DNA of 64,000 bases, taken from Clostridia bacterium UC5.1-1C12. GTDB lineage: Bacteria; Bacillota_I; Bacilli_A; Erysipelotrichales; Erysipelotrichaceae. A program made the position numbers and the translations under genes. This document shows positions 38,999-49,133 of the stretch, one piece after another. The notes beneath the pieces were generated by a model. The model had not been told where the DNA came from, ran no database searches, and was given only the letters and a program-made list of their open reading frames with translations. The DNA is taken from the NCBI GenBank assembly GCA_001305055.1, contig BBZX01000007.1:62001-126000 (forward strand), given 5' to 3'. The first letter of the stretch is position 1. Each line of letters opens with the position of its first letter.

Positions 38999-39896
38999 CT
39001 ATTTACCAAAGGACATCGGCAGCATCGCCGCGCCAACCAAACCTGGTTCGTCAAGCATTGCTTCCGCAAAAATCACATCCTGCATGCCGACATGCACCAT
39101 GGGTTTATAGTATTGAATCATTTTATCCCAGAATACATCCTTAGACTTCATGCAGCCGCCGCCGACAACAAAGATATGCGGATCAACTACATGCGCGATC
39201 GATGAAAACATCTGTGCCAGATCATAAGCCATGTCATCAACAATCTTTAAAGCTTTTTCATCACCTTCACGCGCCATATCAAAGACCATGCCCGCATGCT
39301 TGATATGATCGCCGAATACCGCCTTTCCCTTGCGGGTGATAGCTGTACCGCTGGCTTCATTCTCAACAGCTCCGACATTCAGATAATTTACCTTTTCACG
39401 GTTGCGGTCAATAATAATGTTGGCAATCTCACCGGCATAACCATTCTTACCGGATACAAGACGATTGTTAAATGAGAAGGCCCCGCCGATACCAGTCGAA
39501 ATCGTTACATAGTAACAAAGCGGATAACCCTTGCCGGCACCGTGAAAGCTCTCGGCAAGACAAGCCACATTCACATCATTATCGGCAAAACCGGGATATT
39601 GAAATGCTTTCTGATTGTCTCAGCCATCGGATAACCTTCAAAGCCCGGCAGATTAGTCGCCAGCATCATCACGCCGTTATCCGTATCAACCGGTCCCGGC
39701 ACACCCATGCCGATACCGCTGATCGTATCCAACTCACCGATTTCCTCAATCATGCGGATAATCTTATCCAAAACATGTTCAACACCCTGTTCAATTTCTG
39801 TGGCTTCCTTGATTACCTTTACGATCTGACCTTGCTCGCTGACCCGTGCGACACGGACATTGGTCCCCCAAGATCTACGCCAATATAGTATTTCAT
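38999..39896 (-). CDS. ROK family sugar kinase, glucokinase-like (frameshifted twice)
   Basis: About 299 residues after correction. It has the N-terminal ATP motif GVDLGGTNVRVA, GIGMGVPGPVD, catalytic DNDVNVA, and TISTGIGGAF. It would phosphorylate glucose or a related hexose. The region NYLNVGAVENEASG aligns with the ROK zinc motif CxCGxxGCxE but has no cysteines, so zinc binding is absent. Breaks lie in GGGGG near 39868-39872 and TTTT near 39587-39590; one added base each restores family motifs. Start ATG at 39896. Confidence 0.85.
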
Positions 39897-39950
39897 GATA
39901 CTTCCTCCTGTTTTCTTTTATTATATCAAGACTTAGGCTGACTGAACAGC

Positions 39951-40799
39951 TTAAAAAAGTTCAATAAAATAAGAAGTGGTGAATCCCTCATGCGGTTTGA
40001 GATTCATCGTTCCTTCTCGCTGATCAAAGCTGCAAGTCACTTCTTCAAAATCACCATGCCCATACCATGGTTCAATGCAGATAAACGGTGCATCCCGTTT
40101 GGCGGTCCAGAAAGCCAAGAATGGATAACCCAAACAGCCGACACGTACTTTATGCTTAGGGCCCACCAGTTCTACATACGGACTCTTGATGTCCTTATAA
40201 ACCAAAGTCGCATATTCCTCAAATAATTCATAATTCAAGTCAATTTCTTTAAAGCTGCGGTCAATAATCTCATGACGGCCATGAAACGCCAGCTGCTTAG
40301 GCTCTTCATCCTGCGGAAAAACAAGCTTGTAATCGCTGAATTTTTCACCTGGCAGCAGCGGACAGTTAAACCCTGGATGCAGACCGAAGCTGAAAGGCAT
40401 CACATCCTCAGAATCATTGGTAATATGATAGACCACATCCAGACGCTTGCCGTTTAAACGATAATGAATCTGAAAAGTGAAACGAAATGGATACTGCTTT
40501 AAAGTAACCTCATTTTCATGCAGTTCCATCACAATTTCATCCGCCGTATGCTTCACACAATGTAAATCCGCATAACGCACAAGACCATGATTTTTCATCG
40601 CGTAGCGCTGACCCTGCCATTCATAATCTTTTGTCCATGTATTTGACACCATAGGAAACAGCGATGGATTCTTACCGCTCCAAAAAGCCGCATCTCCCTG
40701 CCACATAAATTCAAGCTGATGAGTCAGATCATAAAAGCTCTGTATTTCACCGCCATGCTCAACAACCTCTAAACGAACCTTTTCATTTTCAATAATCAT
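39951..40799 (-). CDS. Aldose 1-epimerase family protein
   Basis: About 282 residues of the galactose mutarotase/YphB-like family. It has FWSGKNPSLFPMV, the catalytic region MKNHGLVRYADL, FGLHPGFNCPL and APFICIEPWYGHGD with the C-terminal acid. It interconverts anomers of aldoses. ATG at 40799 overlaps the preceding HAD gene stop as ATGA, so the two are coupled. The longer frame beginning at 40835 lacks a ribosome site. Confidence 0.85.
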   Translation of the reverse strand: MIIENEKVRLEVVEHGGEIQSFYDLTHQLEFMWQGDAAFWSGKNPSLFPMVSNTWTKDYEWQGQRYAMKNHGLVRYADLHCVKHTADEIVMELHENEVTLKQYPFRFTFQIHYRLNGKRLDVVYHITNDSEDVMPFSFGLHPGFNCPLLPGEKFSDYKLVFPQDEEPKQLAFHGRHEIIDRSFKEIDLNYELFEEYATLVYKDIKSPYVELVGPKHKVRVGCLGYPFLAFWTAKRDAPFICIEPWYGHGDFEEVTCSFDQREGTMNLKPHEGFTTSYFIELF

Positions 40800-41592
40800 A
40801 TCAGATCCTCCTTGATTAATCCAAAATGACGGCATGCTTTATATAAACCGTCCTTACCAATTTCAGCCGCTACATAATCAGCCGCCGCTTTCGCTTCCTC
40901 ACAGCCATTGCCCATCGCCACACCGATTCCTGAACGCTTCAGCATTTCCACATCATTATAGCCGTCGCCAAAAGCGATCACCTCATGCATGGAATACCCC
41001 CAGCGTTGAATGATTTCCTCAATTGCGGAAGCTTTATTGACACCCTTTGCCGTAATTTCATAAAGCGCCTGATGATCAACAATATTGCTTGCATTCAAAG
41101 TCTTTTTCAGCTGTGTCATCGTCTCATCATCCGCATAAAGCAGCATATTGGTCACACCTTCTCCAGCATAAGGCTTCACCGTCGGCACCATCAGATAGAG
41201 CTGAAAATAAATATCGCTTAATTCGGTAGGGAAAGGACGGTTGAAATGATCCACCGCATAATTCGCATAACGCATATACAGCTGTTTCTCATTGCATACC
41301 TTAATGATTTTTTCCATATCCGAAGCGTCGATCGTTTTTCCATCACAACCTCATGATTGATTTCCATAACCGCACCGCCGTCATAAATAACAGCATCCCA
41401 TGGAAAACTCCTGAAAAAAGAAGGTGTATGCTGCATCTCTAAACGGCAGCGGCTGGTCGCGATAACGATTCGATACCCATTTTCTTTTAAACGGTACAAA
41501 GCACTTTGCGTTGAATGAGGGAAATCATGCAGACGATGCTCATAAATCGTACCGTCGATATCAAAAAAACAAACCTTTATATTATTTTCCAT
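40796..41592 (-). CDS. Cof-type HAD hydrolase (frameshifted)
   Basis: About 265 residues. HAD motif I is FFDIDGTIYE, motif II is IVIATSRCR, and motif III/IV is KASAIEEII...VIAFGDGYNDVEML. The Cof-type cap suggests sugar phosphatase or phosphatase for flavin/PLP intermediates; the substrate is unknown. The frame breaks in AAAAA at 41333-41337; one A gives MEKTIDASDMEKIIKV. It lies 33 bp downstream of nagA and overlaps the epimerase gene, forming a nagA-HAD-epimerase unit. Confidence 0.85.
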
Positions 41593-41624
41593 ATGTTCTA
41601 CCAAAAAAGACAGCGTCGGCTGTC

Positions 41625-42764
41625 TTATTTCTGTTTAAGCCCTCTTGCGTAAGTCTGAACAACCTGATAGGCATCATCCAGAACCACGATATCAGCATCA
41701 TAACCGCTGCAAAGCTTACCCTTGCGGTTATCCAGCTTCAAAGCACGCGCCGGATTGATCGTACAAGAATTTAAAGCTGCATCAAACGGAACCATCGCTT
41801 CTTCCACAAGGATACGCAAGCCTTCATTAACCCGTAATGTTGAACCGGCAAGACCCTTAGTTGAAGTTAAATGCGCACTGCCGTCTGGATAAATTTCAAT
41901 TTCATTGCCGCCGAATAAGAACTTAGAACCAATCGGACAGCCTTTCGCCATCAATGAGTCAGTGATCATGATTGTATAATCACGGCCCTTAGAAGCATAT
42001 AAGTTATTTAATGAATTTACATTTGAATGACAGCCATCACAGATCACTTCACCAAATACATCACGGAAACGCATTGCCGCGCCTACTAAACCCGGATTGC
42101 GGTGATGGAATGGTGTCATGCCGTTAAAGATATGCGTCATGCTGTTAGCGCCGTTAGCAACTGCCATAAGTGCCTCTTCATAAGTAGCTGCTGAATGGCC
42201 GATACTTACTAAAACACCGTTTTCTGAAGCATAGCGGGTCAGCGCGAAGTCCTCATCTTTCTCACAAGCCATGGTGATAACCTTAATCAATCCCTTGGCA
42301 TGCTCCTGATAATGCTTAAATTCCTCCACCGTTGGCGCCAGTATGTACTGCTCCGGCTGAGCACCTTTATAAACCATATCCAGATAAGGACCCTCAAAGT
42401 GGATACCTAAGATTTCAGCTCCCTCATAGCCCTCTTCTACAACATTGGCGACATTCTCCACCGCCTTAGTCAGAACTTCCTTGCTCTGAGTGATGGTTGT
42501 CGGGCAGATACCAGTAACACCCTCATGAGTGATATTCTTCATCCAGTTGCGCAGACCTTCCGGATTTGCATCATTCGTATCAAATTTATAAGCGCCGTGT
42601 GTATGAATATCGATGAACCCGGGAACGATGCGCTCATTGCCATAATCCTCACACGCTTCCTTGGCTCCATAATTATAAATCGACTTGATTTTACCTTCTT
42701 CAATCTCAATCTGAGCCGGGATGAACTGACCGCTGATCCAAACTCGTTTACTTTGTAGTATCAT
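41625..42764 (-). CDS. nagA: N-acetylglucosamine-6-phosphate deacetylase
   Basis: About 379 residues. Metal and substrate motifs are FIDIHTHGAYKFD, LGIHFEGPYLD, SIGHSAATYEE, THIFNGMTPFHHR, DGCHSN and ITDSLMAKG. It hydrolyses GlcNAc-6-P to GlcN-6-P for amino-sugar catabolism or wall recycling. ATG at 42764 (MILQSKRV) follows AAGGAGG and is preferred over the in-frame ATG at 42806. A promoter TTTAAA-17-TATAAT lies just upstream. nagB is not in the window. Confidence 0.93.
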   Translation of the reverse strand: MILQSKRVWISGQFIPAQIEIEEGKIKSIYNYGAKEACEDYGNERIVPGFIDIHTHGAYKFDTNDANPEGLRNWMKNITHEGVTGICPTTITQSKEVLTKAVENVANVVEEGYEGAEILGIHFEGPYLDMVYKGAQPEQYILAPTVEEFKHYQEHAKGLIKVITMACEKDEDFALTRYASENGVLVSIGHSAATYEEALMAVANGANSMTHIFNGMTPFHHRNPGLVGAAMRFRDVFGEVICDGCHSNVNSLNNLYASKGRDYTIMITDSLMAKGCPIGSKFLFGGNEIEIYPDGSAHLTSTKGLAGSTLRVNEGLRILVEEAMVPFDAALNSCTINPARALKLDNRKGKLCSGYDADIVVLDDAYQVVQTYARGLKQK

Positions 42765-42977
42765 AAGAAACCTCCTTGTATTGATGGTTTTATTATACTC
42801 CACCACCCCGCTTTTTTAAACTCAAACGACTGCTTTTTTTATAAAAAAGCAAGTAACTGAACTATTTTCACAAGAATGCTAAAATTCATTCGTTTTATCT
42901 GAAAGCAATCTTCAGAACCCGATGACGGATACCCTTACCGGGAATAGGTCAGCTGGTAATTTTATCCCCGTTAAAAT

Positions 42978-43001
42978 TAAAAAAACGGCAGAGCGCCGTT
43001 T
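42978..43001 (-). terminator. Terminator of the CdtB-like nuclease gene
   Basis: AAACGGC/GCCGTTT stem around GCTCTG, followed on the minus strand by TTTTTTT; overlaps the stop codon. Confidence 0.8.
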
Positions 43002-43677
43002 AAATCTGGTAGCTGCCAAACAGCGGACAATGATCGCTGCCGGTAACCGAGCCGCCACCCACAAATTGCATGGGCTGACCATTCGCATCGCTGTCCAATA
43101 CGATACTACTTACATAGGTGATGTCACTGGATGTCAGGATATGGTCATAATGATTATTCGCGTCATTAAATGTCGTAAACAGTCCGTTCATATTTTCTGA
43201 ATCTAAATTGAAATCACCAGCGACGACCGTATGCGGATTGTCTGCCTGAGTGCCGAGAACATTCAGGCAGACATACGAACCGCCGTTTGTACTGAAGGCA
43301 TTATGAAAATTATAAAGATCCAGTGTTGTGCCTCCATTTGTTACTGTGATTTTATATGCCGGTCTGACAACGACGCCAATCGGCTCACCCGGATCGGTAT
43401 CTACATAACCTTGGGAGGTTATAGTCCATGTATTATGAATAGCAAACAGATAATTATCACCGCGGGTTCGTCCCTCACGCATTTTAAAAATCGTATAATT
43501 GCCGCCAATCTGCGGGGTAAAATCATTAGCCGTTATCCCTGTTTCCTGCAGCACGATAAAATCAATGTCCGCATTATTAGTGAGATTGGCCTTTACCCAG
43601 TTAATTGCGCCGCTTAAATAGGCGGCAGTCACTGCACTTTCTGACCTTGCATTCCATGTTAATATTGTAAAATCCAT
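43000..43677 (-). CDS. Endonuclease/exonuclease/phosphatase family protein, CdtB-like
   Basis: 225 residues. It has the full set of DNase I-superfamily residues: Asn in LTWNAR, Glu in IVLQETG, His in YNFHNAF, GDFN (VVAGDFNLD), YDHILT and the terminal SDHCPLFGSY. The short compact form, with GQP...GGGSVTGSDH at the end, resembles cytolethal distending toxin subunit B. No signal peptide and no CdtA/CdtC genes are seen, so it is an orphan and could be an intracellular or non-classically exported nuclease. It is monocistronic, with its own terminator. ATG at 43677. Confidence 0.75.
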   Translation of the reverse strand: MDFTILTWNARSESAVTAAYLSGAINWVKANLTNNADIDFIVLQETGITANDFTPQIGGNYTIFKMREGRTRGDNYLFAIHNTWTITSQGYVDTDPGEPIGVVVRPAYKITVTNGGTTLDLYNFHNAFSTNGGSYVCLNVLGTQADNPHTVVAGDFNLDSENMNGLFTTFNDANNHYDHILTSSDITYVSSIVLDSDANGQPMQFVGGGSVTGSDHCPLFGSYQI

Positions 43678-43799
43678 ACCAATACCTGCCTTTCTGTCAT
43701 CAGCTGTGCTGATTGATAAACAAAGTATAGGTCATAGACAGCTTCTTTTTTATAATTAAGCAGGGTGATGCAAAAAAGCATGGGAAGATACGAAAAGTC

Positions 43800-45651
43800 T
43801 TACATTCCTTGTTTCAAATGCTTTTTTGTTTTACGATCCTGCGTTTTAGCTTGGCGGCTGCGGCCATGAATCAAATCAGAGCGGTAAGGAATCAGACACT
43901 TTGGTGTATTTCCCACAAGATCGAGGCGCCCCGCGGTTTTCAGTGCCTTATAGACAAGCTGGTAATTCTGCGGGTAGGTAAACTGCATCAAGCTCGCTGC
44001 ATCGCTTTCTCCTCATATGTTCTCGCCACATATACCGGCTGCATATTTTCCGGGTCAAGACCTGTATAGTACATACACGTTGCCCGCGTTCCCGGTGTGG
44101 GATAAAAGTCTTGTACCTGCTGCGGCGTGTAACTGATTTTTTTTAAATATTGGGCAAGCTCGATGGCCGCATTCAAATCACTGCCGGGATGCGAGCTCAT
44201 CAGATAAGGCACCAGAAACTGATGCTTATCATATTTCTTATTGATAGCATGGTACTTCTCCACAAATTCTAGGTAGAGTTCCTTATGCGGTTTACCCATT
44301 TTATCAAGTACCTTCGGCGATATGTGTTCCGGCGCTACCTTCAGCTGACCGGAAATATGGTGCTGCACCAGCTCTTCAAAGAATGTATCGTCCTTGTCAT
44401 ACATCAGATAATCATAACGGATGCCAGAGCGGATAAACACCTTTTTCACCTTTGGCAAGGCCCTTAGACTGCGCAGGATATCGACATAATCAGTATGGTC
44501 AACCACCAAATTTGAACATCTGGGACTCAAACATTCCCGATGCACACAGGCCCCAAACTTCGCCTGCTTATCACAGGCCGTTCTTGAAAAGTTCGCTGTC
44601 GGACCGCCGACATCATGGATATAGCCCTTAAAATTCGGCATTTCCGTGATACTCTTAGCTTCTTCAAGCAGACTTTCCTTACTGCGGGTTGAAATAACAC
44701 GGCCCTGATGATGAGTAATCGCGCAGAAAGCACACGATCCAAAACAGCCGCGGTTGCTTACAAGTGAAAACTGAACCTCCTCGATCGCCGGTATGTAATG
44801 ATATTTAGGATGAAAGGTGCGCTCATAAGGCAGCGAATAGGTGAAATCCATTTCCTGCTGAGTCAATGGCAGCGGCGGTTTATTCTGAACGACATACCAG
44901 CCGTCATAGGGTTCAATCAGCACATGAGCAGCAATGGCATCGATATTCTCATGCTGAATCTGGAAGCTTTTCGCATACATGACCTTATCATTTTTAACTT
45001 CATCAAAGGATGGCAGCATAATGGCATCGGGTATCAGAGAAATATCCTTTGTCTTATAGACACAGCCGCGGATAAAACAGCAATCTTCAGCTTTTAAGCC
45101 GCTGTTTAATGCTTCCGCAACCTCAATGATCGTATTCTCACCCATTCCATACATCAACAGATCCGCTTGGGAATCAATTAAAATTGAACGGCGCACCCTA
45201 TCATCCCAATAATCATAATGGGCCAATCGGCGCAGAGAAGCTTCAATGCCGCCGACTAAGACAGGACTCTGCGGAAACAGCCGTTTCAAAATCTGTGTAT
45301 AAACAATCGTCGGCCGATCCGGGCGCCGTCCCATAACACCATCATCACTATAGCTGTCTTTATCACGCCGGCGCTTATTCACTGAATAATGATTCACCAT
45401 CGAATCAATGTTGCCTGCCGAGACTAGAAAACCCAATCGCGGCGTGCCAAACTGTAAAAATTCTTCATCATGATGCCAGTCAGGCTGGGCTAAAATGGCA
45501 CAGCTATAACCATAGGCCTGCAAAGTTCGGGTAATGATTGCGCAGCCAAATGAGGGATGATCCACATAAGCATCACCGCAGACATAGACAAAATCCACTT
45601 GTTCAAAACCCTGTTCCAGCATTTCTTCACGATTTGTCGGCAAAAAGTCAT
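43800..45651 (-). CDS. YgiQ family radical SAM protein (frameshifted twice)
   Basis: About 617 residues after correction. The N-terminal part has FLPTNREEMLEQGF and VCGDAYVDHPSFG. The radical SAM cluster is NRGCFGSCAFCAITHHQG, with GGIEASLRRLAHYDYWDD before and QDFYPTPGTRATCMYYTGLDP and the DUF3362 tail (LMQFTYPQNYQLVYKAL) after. The reaction is unknown. Breaks: TTTTT near 45642-45646 (start becomes ATG at 45651, MTFLPTN) and TT near 43988, which joins the last 63 residues. Confidence 0.9.
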
Positions 45652-45705
45652 AATTTCACTTCTCCTTAATTCATTTAATTATTGTATCATAGAACCGCCC
45701 TTGAT

Positions 45706-46398
45706 TCATAGATTTGATTTTTGCTTCGTTAAATGATAGAAATAATCTCTTAATGCCTCACCCTTAGCATGCAGTTCTTCCACATAGAAATCATCTGCTA
45801 TGACACCCTTATCTAAAATCAGACAGCGATCCAGTACATTTTCAATTTCATCCAGATCATGAGTCGCAACCAAAACGATCTCATTTCCCTGTAAGCTGTT
45901 AATTAACATTTGAACAGCAATTCCTTTTGACACTACATCAAGATTAGTAAAAGGTTCATCCATCAAGATCAATTCAGCGCTCTGAGAAAGACCGGCAGCT
46001 ATTTCAACCTTCAACTGCTGACCGCGGCTCAGCCGTTCAATTTTCTGATTCATTTCAACATCAAATAAGCGGCAGTGCTGCTGATAAGTATCAAAATCAA
46101 ACAGCGGATAATAATCAAGCAGATAGCAGCCATATTGATAGGGTGTAAAATAAGGGATAAAGGAATACTCCTCACTGATATAAGCAACCTTCTCATAATG
46201 CTTAGCAACTTCCCATTCATCAAGATCCGCCGATCCCTCATGCTGAATCAGATTCAGAATCGCTTTAATCAGCGTCGTTTTGCCGGCACCGTTTAAGCCA
46301 AGGATACCGACGATTTCCCCGGCTTTCATAATGACTTGATCACAGGATAAAAGCACTGCTGAGCGCCGCTTCACCTTCAATTCATTTAATTTCAGCAT
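45706..46398 (-). CDS. ABC transporter ATP-binding protein
   Basis: About 230 residues with Walker A GLNGAGKTT, Q loop ISEEYSF, signature RLSRGQQLK, Walker B AELILMDEPFTNLD and H loop VATHD. It is the YtrB/YxlF-like kind found with GntR regulators. ATG at 46398 follows GAGGTGACGGG; the longer frame from 46425 is unlikely. It is the last gene of a four-gene unit with a secreted protein, a membrane protein and a GntR regulator; it probably drives export or defence against an envelope-active compound. Confidence 0.9.
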   Translation of the reverse strand: MLKLNELKVKRRSAVLLSCDQVIMKAGEIVGILGLNGAGKTTLIKAILNLIQHEGSADLDEWEVAKHYEKVAYISEEYSFIPYFTPYQYGCYLLDYYPLFDFDTYQQHCRLFDVEMNQKIERLSRGQQLKVEIAAGLSQSAELILMDEPFTNLDVVSKGIAVQMLINSLQGNEIVLVATHDLDEIENVLDRCLILDKGVIADDFYVEELHAKGEALRDYFYHLTKQKSNL

Positions 46399-46402
46399 CC
46401 CG

Positions 46403-47563
46403 TCACCTCCATTCACAATTCGCAAACGTCATCCCCTTATAATTAAAGGTCCTTGCTTCGATCATACCTTCATAAATCTTTTCATAACCGTCATATACTT
46501 CAATCTGAATTGAATCCGCATTATTCTTTAATAGATAAACACAGCCATTTTTATAAGCAAAAAAATGATTCCATGCTTGCTTTGCATAAGCGCCAAGCTC
46601 ATAGGTATACAATTTCTGAGTTGGTAAATCAAAGGATTGAACCGCCTGTAATTCATCAAATTGATTATAATAACTCAACAAAAGCTGGTTTTCCGTCCAT
46701 TGTGAGATAACCGTATCCGTCGGCGCCTGATAAGCATAGCTATTGATTAAAGTACCCTGCACATCATATTCATCAATGCGATCTTCACAAATCAACAAGA
46801 TTCTTTCAGGGGTTGTTACTAAACTAAGCACTTGCTTCTCACGATTATCCCAGGAGGCAAGAATCGTCGGCTGATCAAAACGGCCAACCGGGGATTGATA
46901 GAGATGATTTTCACCATTCATCCCCTTTGTATTTGATAAGCTCCAGTATCGAGTTTGACCGATTGCGGCATGGCTGATACTGATATCCCCCTGCAAAGTG
47001 TTTATGACGCCGGCGAATTCGGGACTGACTTCACATTCTTCAAATGTTTCAGGAAGCGCTTCACCCGCTTTAATATCCGCGATACAAACAAATTGCTTTT
47101 CAGGAATCGGCACGGTCAGATCAATCGCAATCTCCCTAAAAAGCTGACCCTTTATGATTTTAGGATAAACATAGATCCGTTCAGTGTTGGCAGCCGCTTC
47201 TGCCACGGATATCCGAAAATTTACACTCAGTGTTTTACTGGTTGTGAAATCCTCAAAATCACTGATTGAATAAGGATGCAGGACATTGGAATAGGGGTAA
47301 AAAGGATTTTGTTCATTGAAGGCTTCTTGTTGATCCTTCGGCTTGCCAATGCTGAGTTCCCCAGCCGTGACCTGCCAAGAATTGCTTTCTAAATCGGCAA
47401 ACTCCTGTGTAAAACTGAAATTCAGCTGACTGCGGATTGTATCATTCGGCAGTACATCCTTTAGAATCAAGTCAGTCTGCGGATTTACTGAGTATAAGTT
47501 CAGCAAATAAAACAAACTGCCGGTAACAATTATCACAAAAAGGCATAGCTTAAGTTTTTTCAT
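46403..47563 (-). CDS. Membrane-anchored extracytoplasmic protein of unknown function
   Basis: About 386 residues. There is one N-terminal helix (LKLCLFVIIVTGSLFYLLNLY) and then an extracellular part with repeated beta-rich blades (for example QTRYWSLSN, QVLSLVTTPERILLICEDRIDEYD, NQFDELQAVQSFDLPTQKLYTYELG). This resembles a beta-propeller-like sensor or binding domain. No known family is recognised. It sits between a membrane protein and an ABC ATPase gene; start codon at 47563 (MKKLKLC) overlaps the preceding stop region. Confidence 0.6.
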   Translation of the reverse strand: MKKLKLCLFVIIVTGSLFYLLNLYSVNPQTDLILKDVLPNDTIRSQLNFSFTQEFADLESNSWQVTAGELSIGKPKDQQEAFNEQNPFYPYSNVLHPYSISDFEDFTTSKTLSVNFRISVAEAAANTERIYVYPKIIKGQLFREIAIDLTVPIPEKQFVCIADIKAGEALPETFEECEVSPEFAGVINTLQGDISISHAAIGQTRYWSLSNTKGMNGENHLYQSPVGRFDQPTILASWDNREKQVLSLVTTPERILLICEDRIDEYDVQGTLINSYAYQAPTDTVISQWTENQLLLSYYNQFDELQAVQSFDLPTQKLYTYELGAYAKQAWNHFFAYKNGCVYLLKNNADSIQIEVYDGYEKIYEGMIEARTFNYKGMTFANCEWR

Positions 47564-47564
47564 A

Positions 47565-48268
47565 TCAGACACCCGCCTTATTATGCATATATAAATCATA
47601 GGAGGATCGAAGCATAACGGCCGCTAATGCCAGATTCGGTACAAAAATATAAAACTTCTCATCGATAAAGTTTAAATAAACAAAACACGTAGCAATGATT
47701 AAGACGATGGCTAAGCGCGGCAGCAGTGAAAATAATCGGCTATTACCGCAGATGATTAACAGAATGAAGCCCGCAAGCTCTAAAAAGCTCAAATAAACAA
47801 AGAAGGTTGTAAAGCCATTGGCAAACAGCATCTGCATCAAAGCGGATTCATAAACACTCGCAAGCACTAAATTTATTGTCTGAGTACCGTAAAAATAGTT
47901 CAAAGCAACCAGCCAAAAAGTTCCCTGGATAACTGCCAACCCTAAAAAAGTGAAGAAGATGGTCAACAGTTCAGATAAATAGAGGATGAATCTTGACTGC
48001 GGCAGAATCATTAAACGGCGCTGCACCGGTCGATATAAATAGTAACGCTGCAGATACATCATATGAATCATAATAATCGCAATAAAGGCACCCAGAAAAA
48101 CAAAATCCAAATGCTTGCAGCGAACCATGCGCCCATCCCCGGATGATCACTTAGTTTTGTCTGATAAATGCATTGCGCATTAAGCAGCGCCATTACAGCA
48201 TAAACAACCAGGCATGGTCCCAGCGTTGCATCAAAACGATAAGCCCACGTTTTTATAAAATTTTTCAT
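47565..48268 (-). CDS. Membrane component of ABC locus (frameshifted)
   Basis: About 234 residues with five or six helices (LGPCLVVYAVMALLNAQ, GAFIAIIMIHMMYLQ, FLGLAVIQGTFWLVALNYFY, LELAGFILLIICG). Probably the ABC permease of the GntR-linked transporter. The frame breaks in TTTTT near 48104-48108; one T restores SIWILFFLGAFIAIIM. Start ATG at 48268 follows GGGGGAT. It lies 28 bp after the GntR gene. Confidence 0.65.
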
Positions 48269-48296
48269 TTTATCCCCCTCTCATTACAGGTATCGA

Positions 48297-48672
48297 TTAT
48301 AAGTGCCAATGCTCATTCAGCAAAGCAATCAGCGTTTCCCGATCAATGCCTGCCTCATGACATTGAATCACAAAATCATGCAGCATCTGATCCACCAACT
48401 CACGGCGGATCTTTGAAAGCAGCTCATCATTAACGATGATCACGCTTTTTCACATTGGCAATAGTTTTCAGATAGCCTTCCTCTTCCATTGTCCGATATG
48501 CTTTCTGCACAGTATTGGGATTAATGGAAAGCTGGGCAGCTACTTCACGGCGGCTGGGCAGCTCTTGATAATTAGTGCATTTTCCCCTCAATATCTTGCG
48601 TTTTATATGCAGACAGAGCTGCTGATAAACCGGCAGATCATGGTTCAATCGGATATCAATGAACGGATTCAA
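48297..48672 (-). CDS. GntR family regulator, YtrA subfamily (frameshifted)
   Basis: About 125 residues. The winged-helix DNA-binding domain has LPVYQQLCLHIKRKILRG, LPSRREVAAQLSINPNTVQKAYRTMEEEGYL. A short C-terminal dimerisation tail carries SVIIVNDELLSKIRREL and LIALLNEHWHL. YtrA proteins repress the ABC operons they head. The frame breaks in AAAAA at 48446-48450; one A restores the tail and the stop at 48297. No operator was identified. Confidence 0.85.
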
Positions 48673-48752
48673 GCGATCATCTCCTCTAAGTGTATTATAC
48701 CCTTAATACACTTTTGTGTAAAGCTAAAGCAGCATGGAATGCTGCTTCGTGT

Positions 48753-49133
48753 TTATTTATTACTGATACGAGTGACGGTACGCGAGGCAATCACATTGAC
48801 ACCGCTTTGACAGATATTTTTAACGAGGATGTCATTGACATGTACCGGCGCCTTAACCCGCAGGCGGTTCAGCACCTGCATCGCTTCCATCAGCTTACCT
48901 TTGGGAATCGGGCCATCCGTAACTACCGGCAACCTTGTCAGCTCGGCTCTTTCAAGCAGCACCGTCGTTGTCAGTGTCCGTTTTGGATTTGTCAGTTCCT
49001 CGTGCGCATATTTAATTCCCCGCGGACAATTATTGCCGCTGACACTCAATTTTAATGTCGCATCATCAATATCCAGCTGCAGCTGACAGCCCATCGGACA
49101 AACGATACAAGTCATTTCTTTTTTCATTCGCAT
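48753..49133 (-). CDS. DUF1667 protein
   Basis: 126 residues with cysteine-rich N-terminus CIVCPMGCQL and NNCPRGIKYAHEEL, a probable metal or Fe-S site, then TVLLERAELTRLPVVTDGPIPKGKL. DUF1667 proteins accompany FAD-dependent glycerol-3-phosphate or 2-hydroxyglutarate-type dehydrogenases; exact role unknown, perhaps electron transfer. ATG at 49133 or at 49127 overlaps the stop of the preceding FAD enzyme, showing coupling. Last gene of the three-gene unit. Confidence 0.8.
   Translation of the reverse strand: MRMKKEMTCIVCPMGCQLQLDIDDATLKLSVSGNNCPRGIKYAHEELTNPKRTLTTTVLLERAELTRLPVVTDGPIPKGKLMEAMQVLNRLRVKAPVHVNDILVKNICQSGVNVIASRTVTRISNK

Noticed and set aside
42902..42966. TPP riboswitch-like text on the + strand (GAACCCGAT...GGATA... 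GGGAA)
   Set aside because: The 5' CUGAGA and ACCC parts and the upstream P1 strand are missing, and there is no + strand gene after it.
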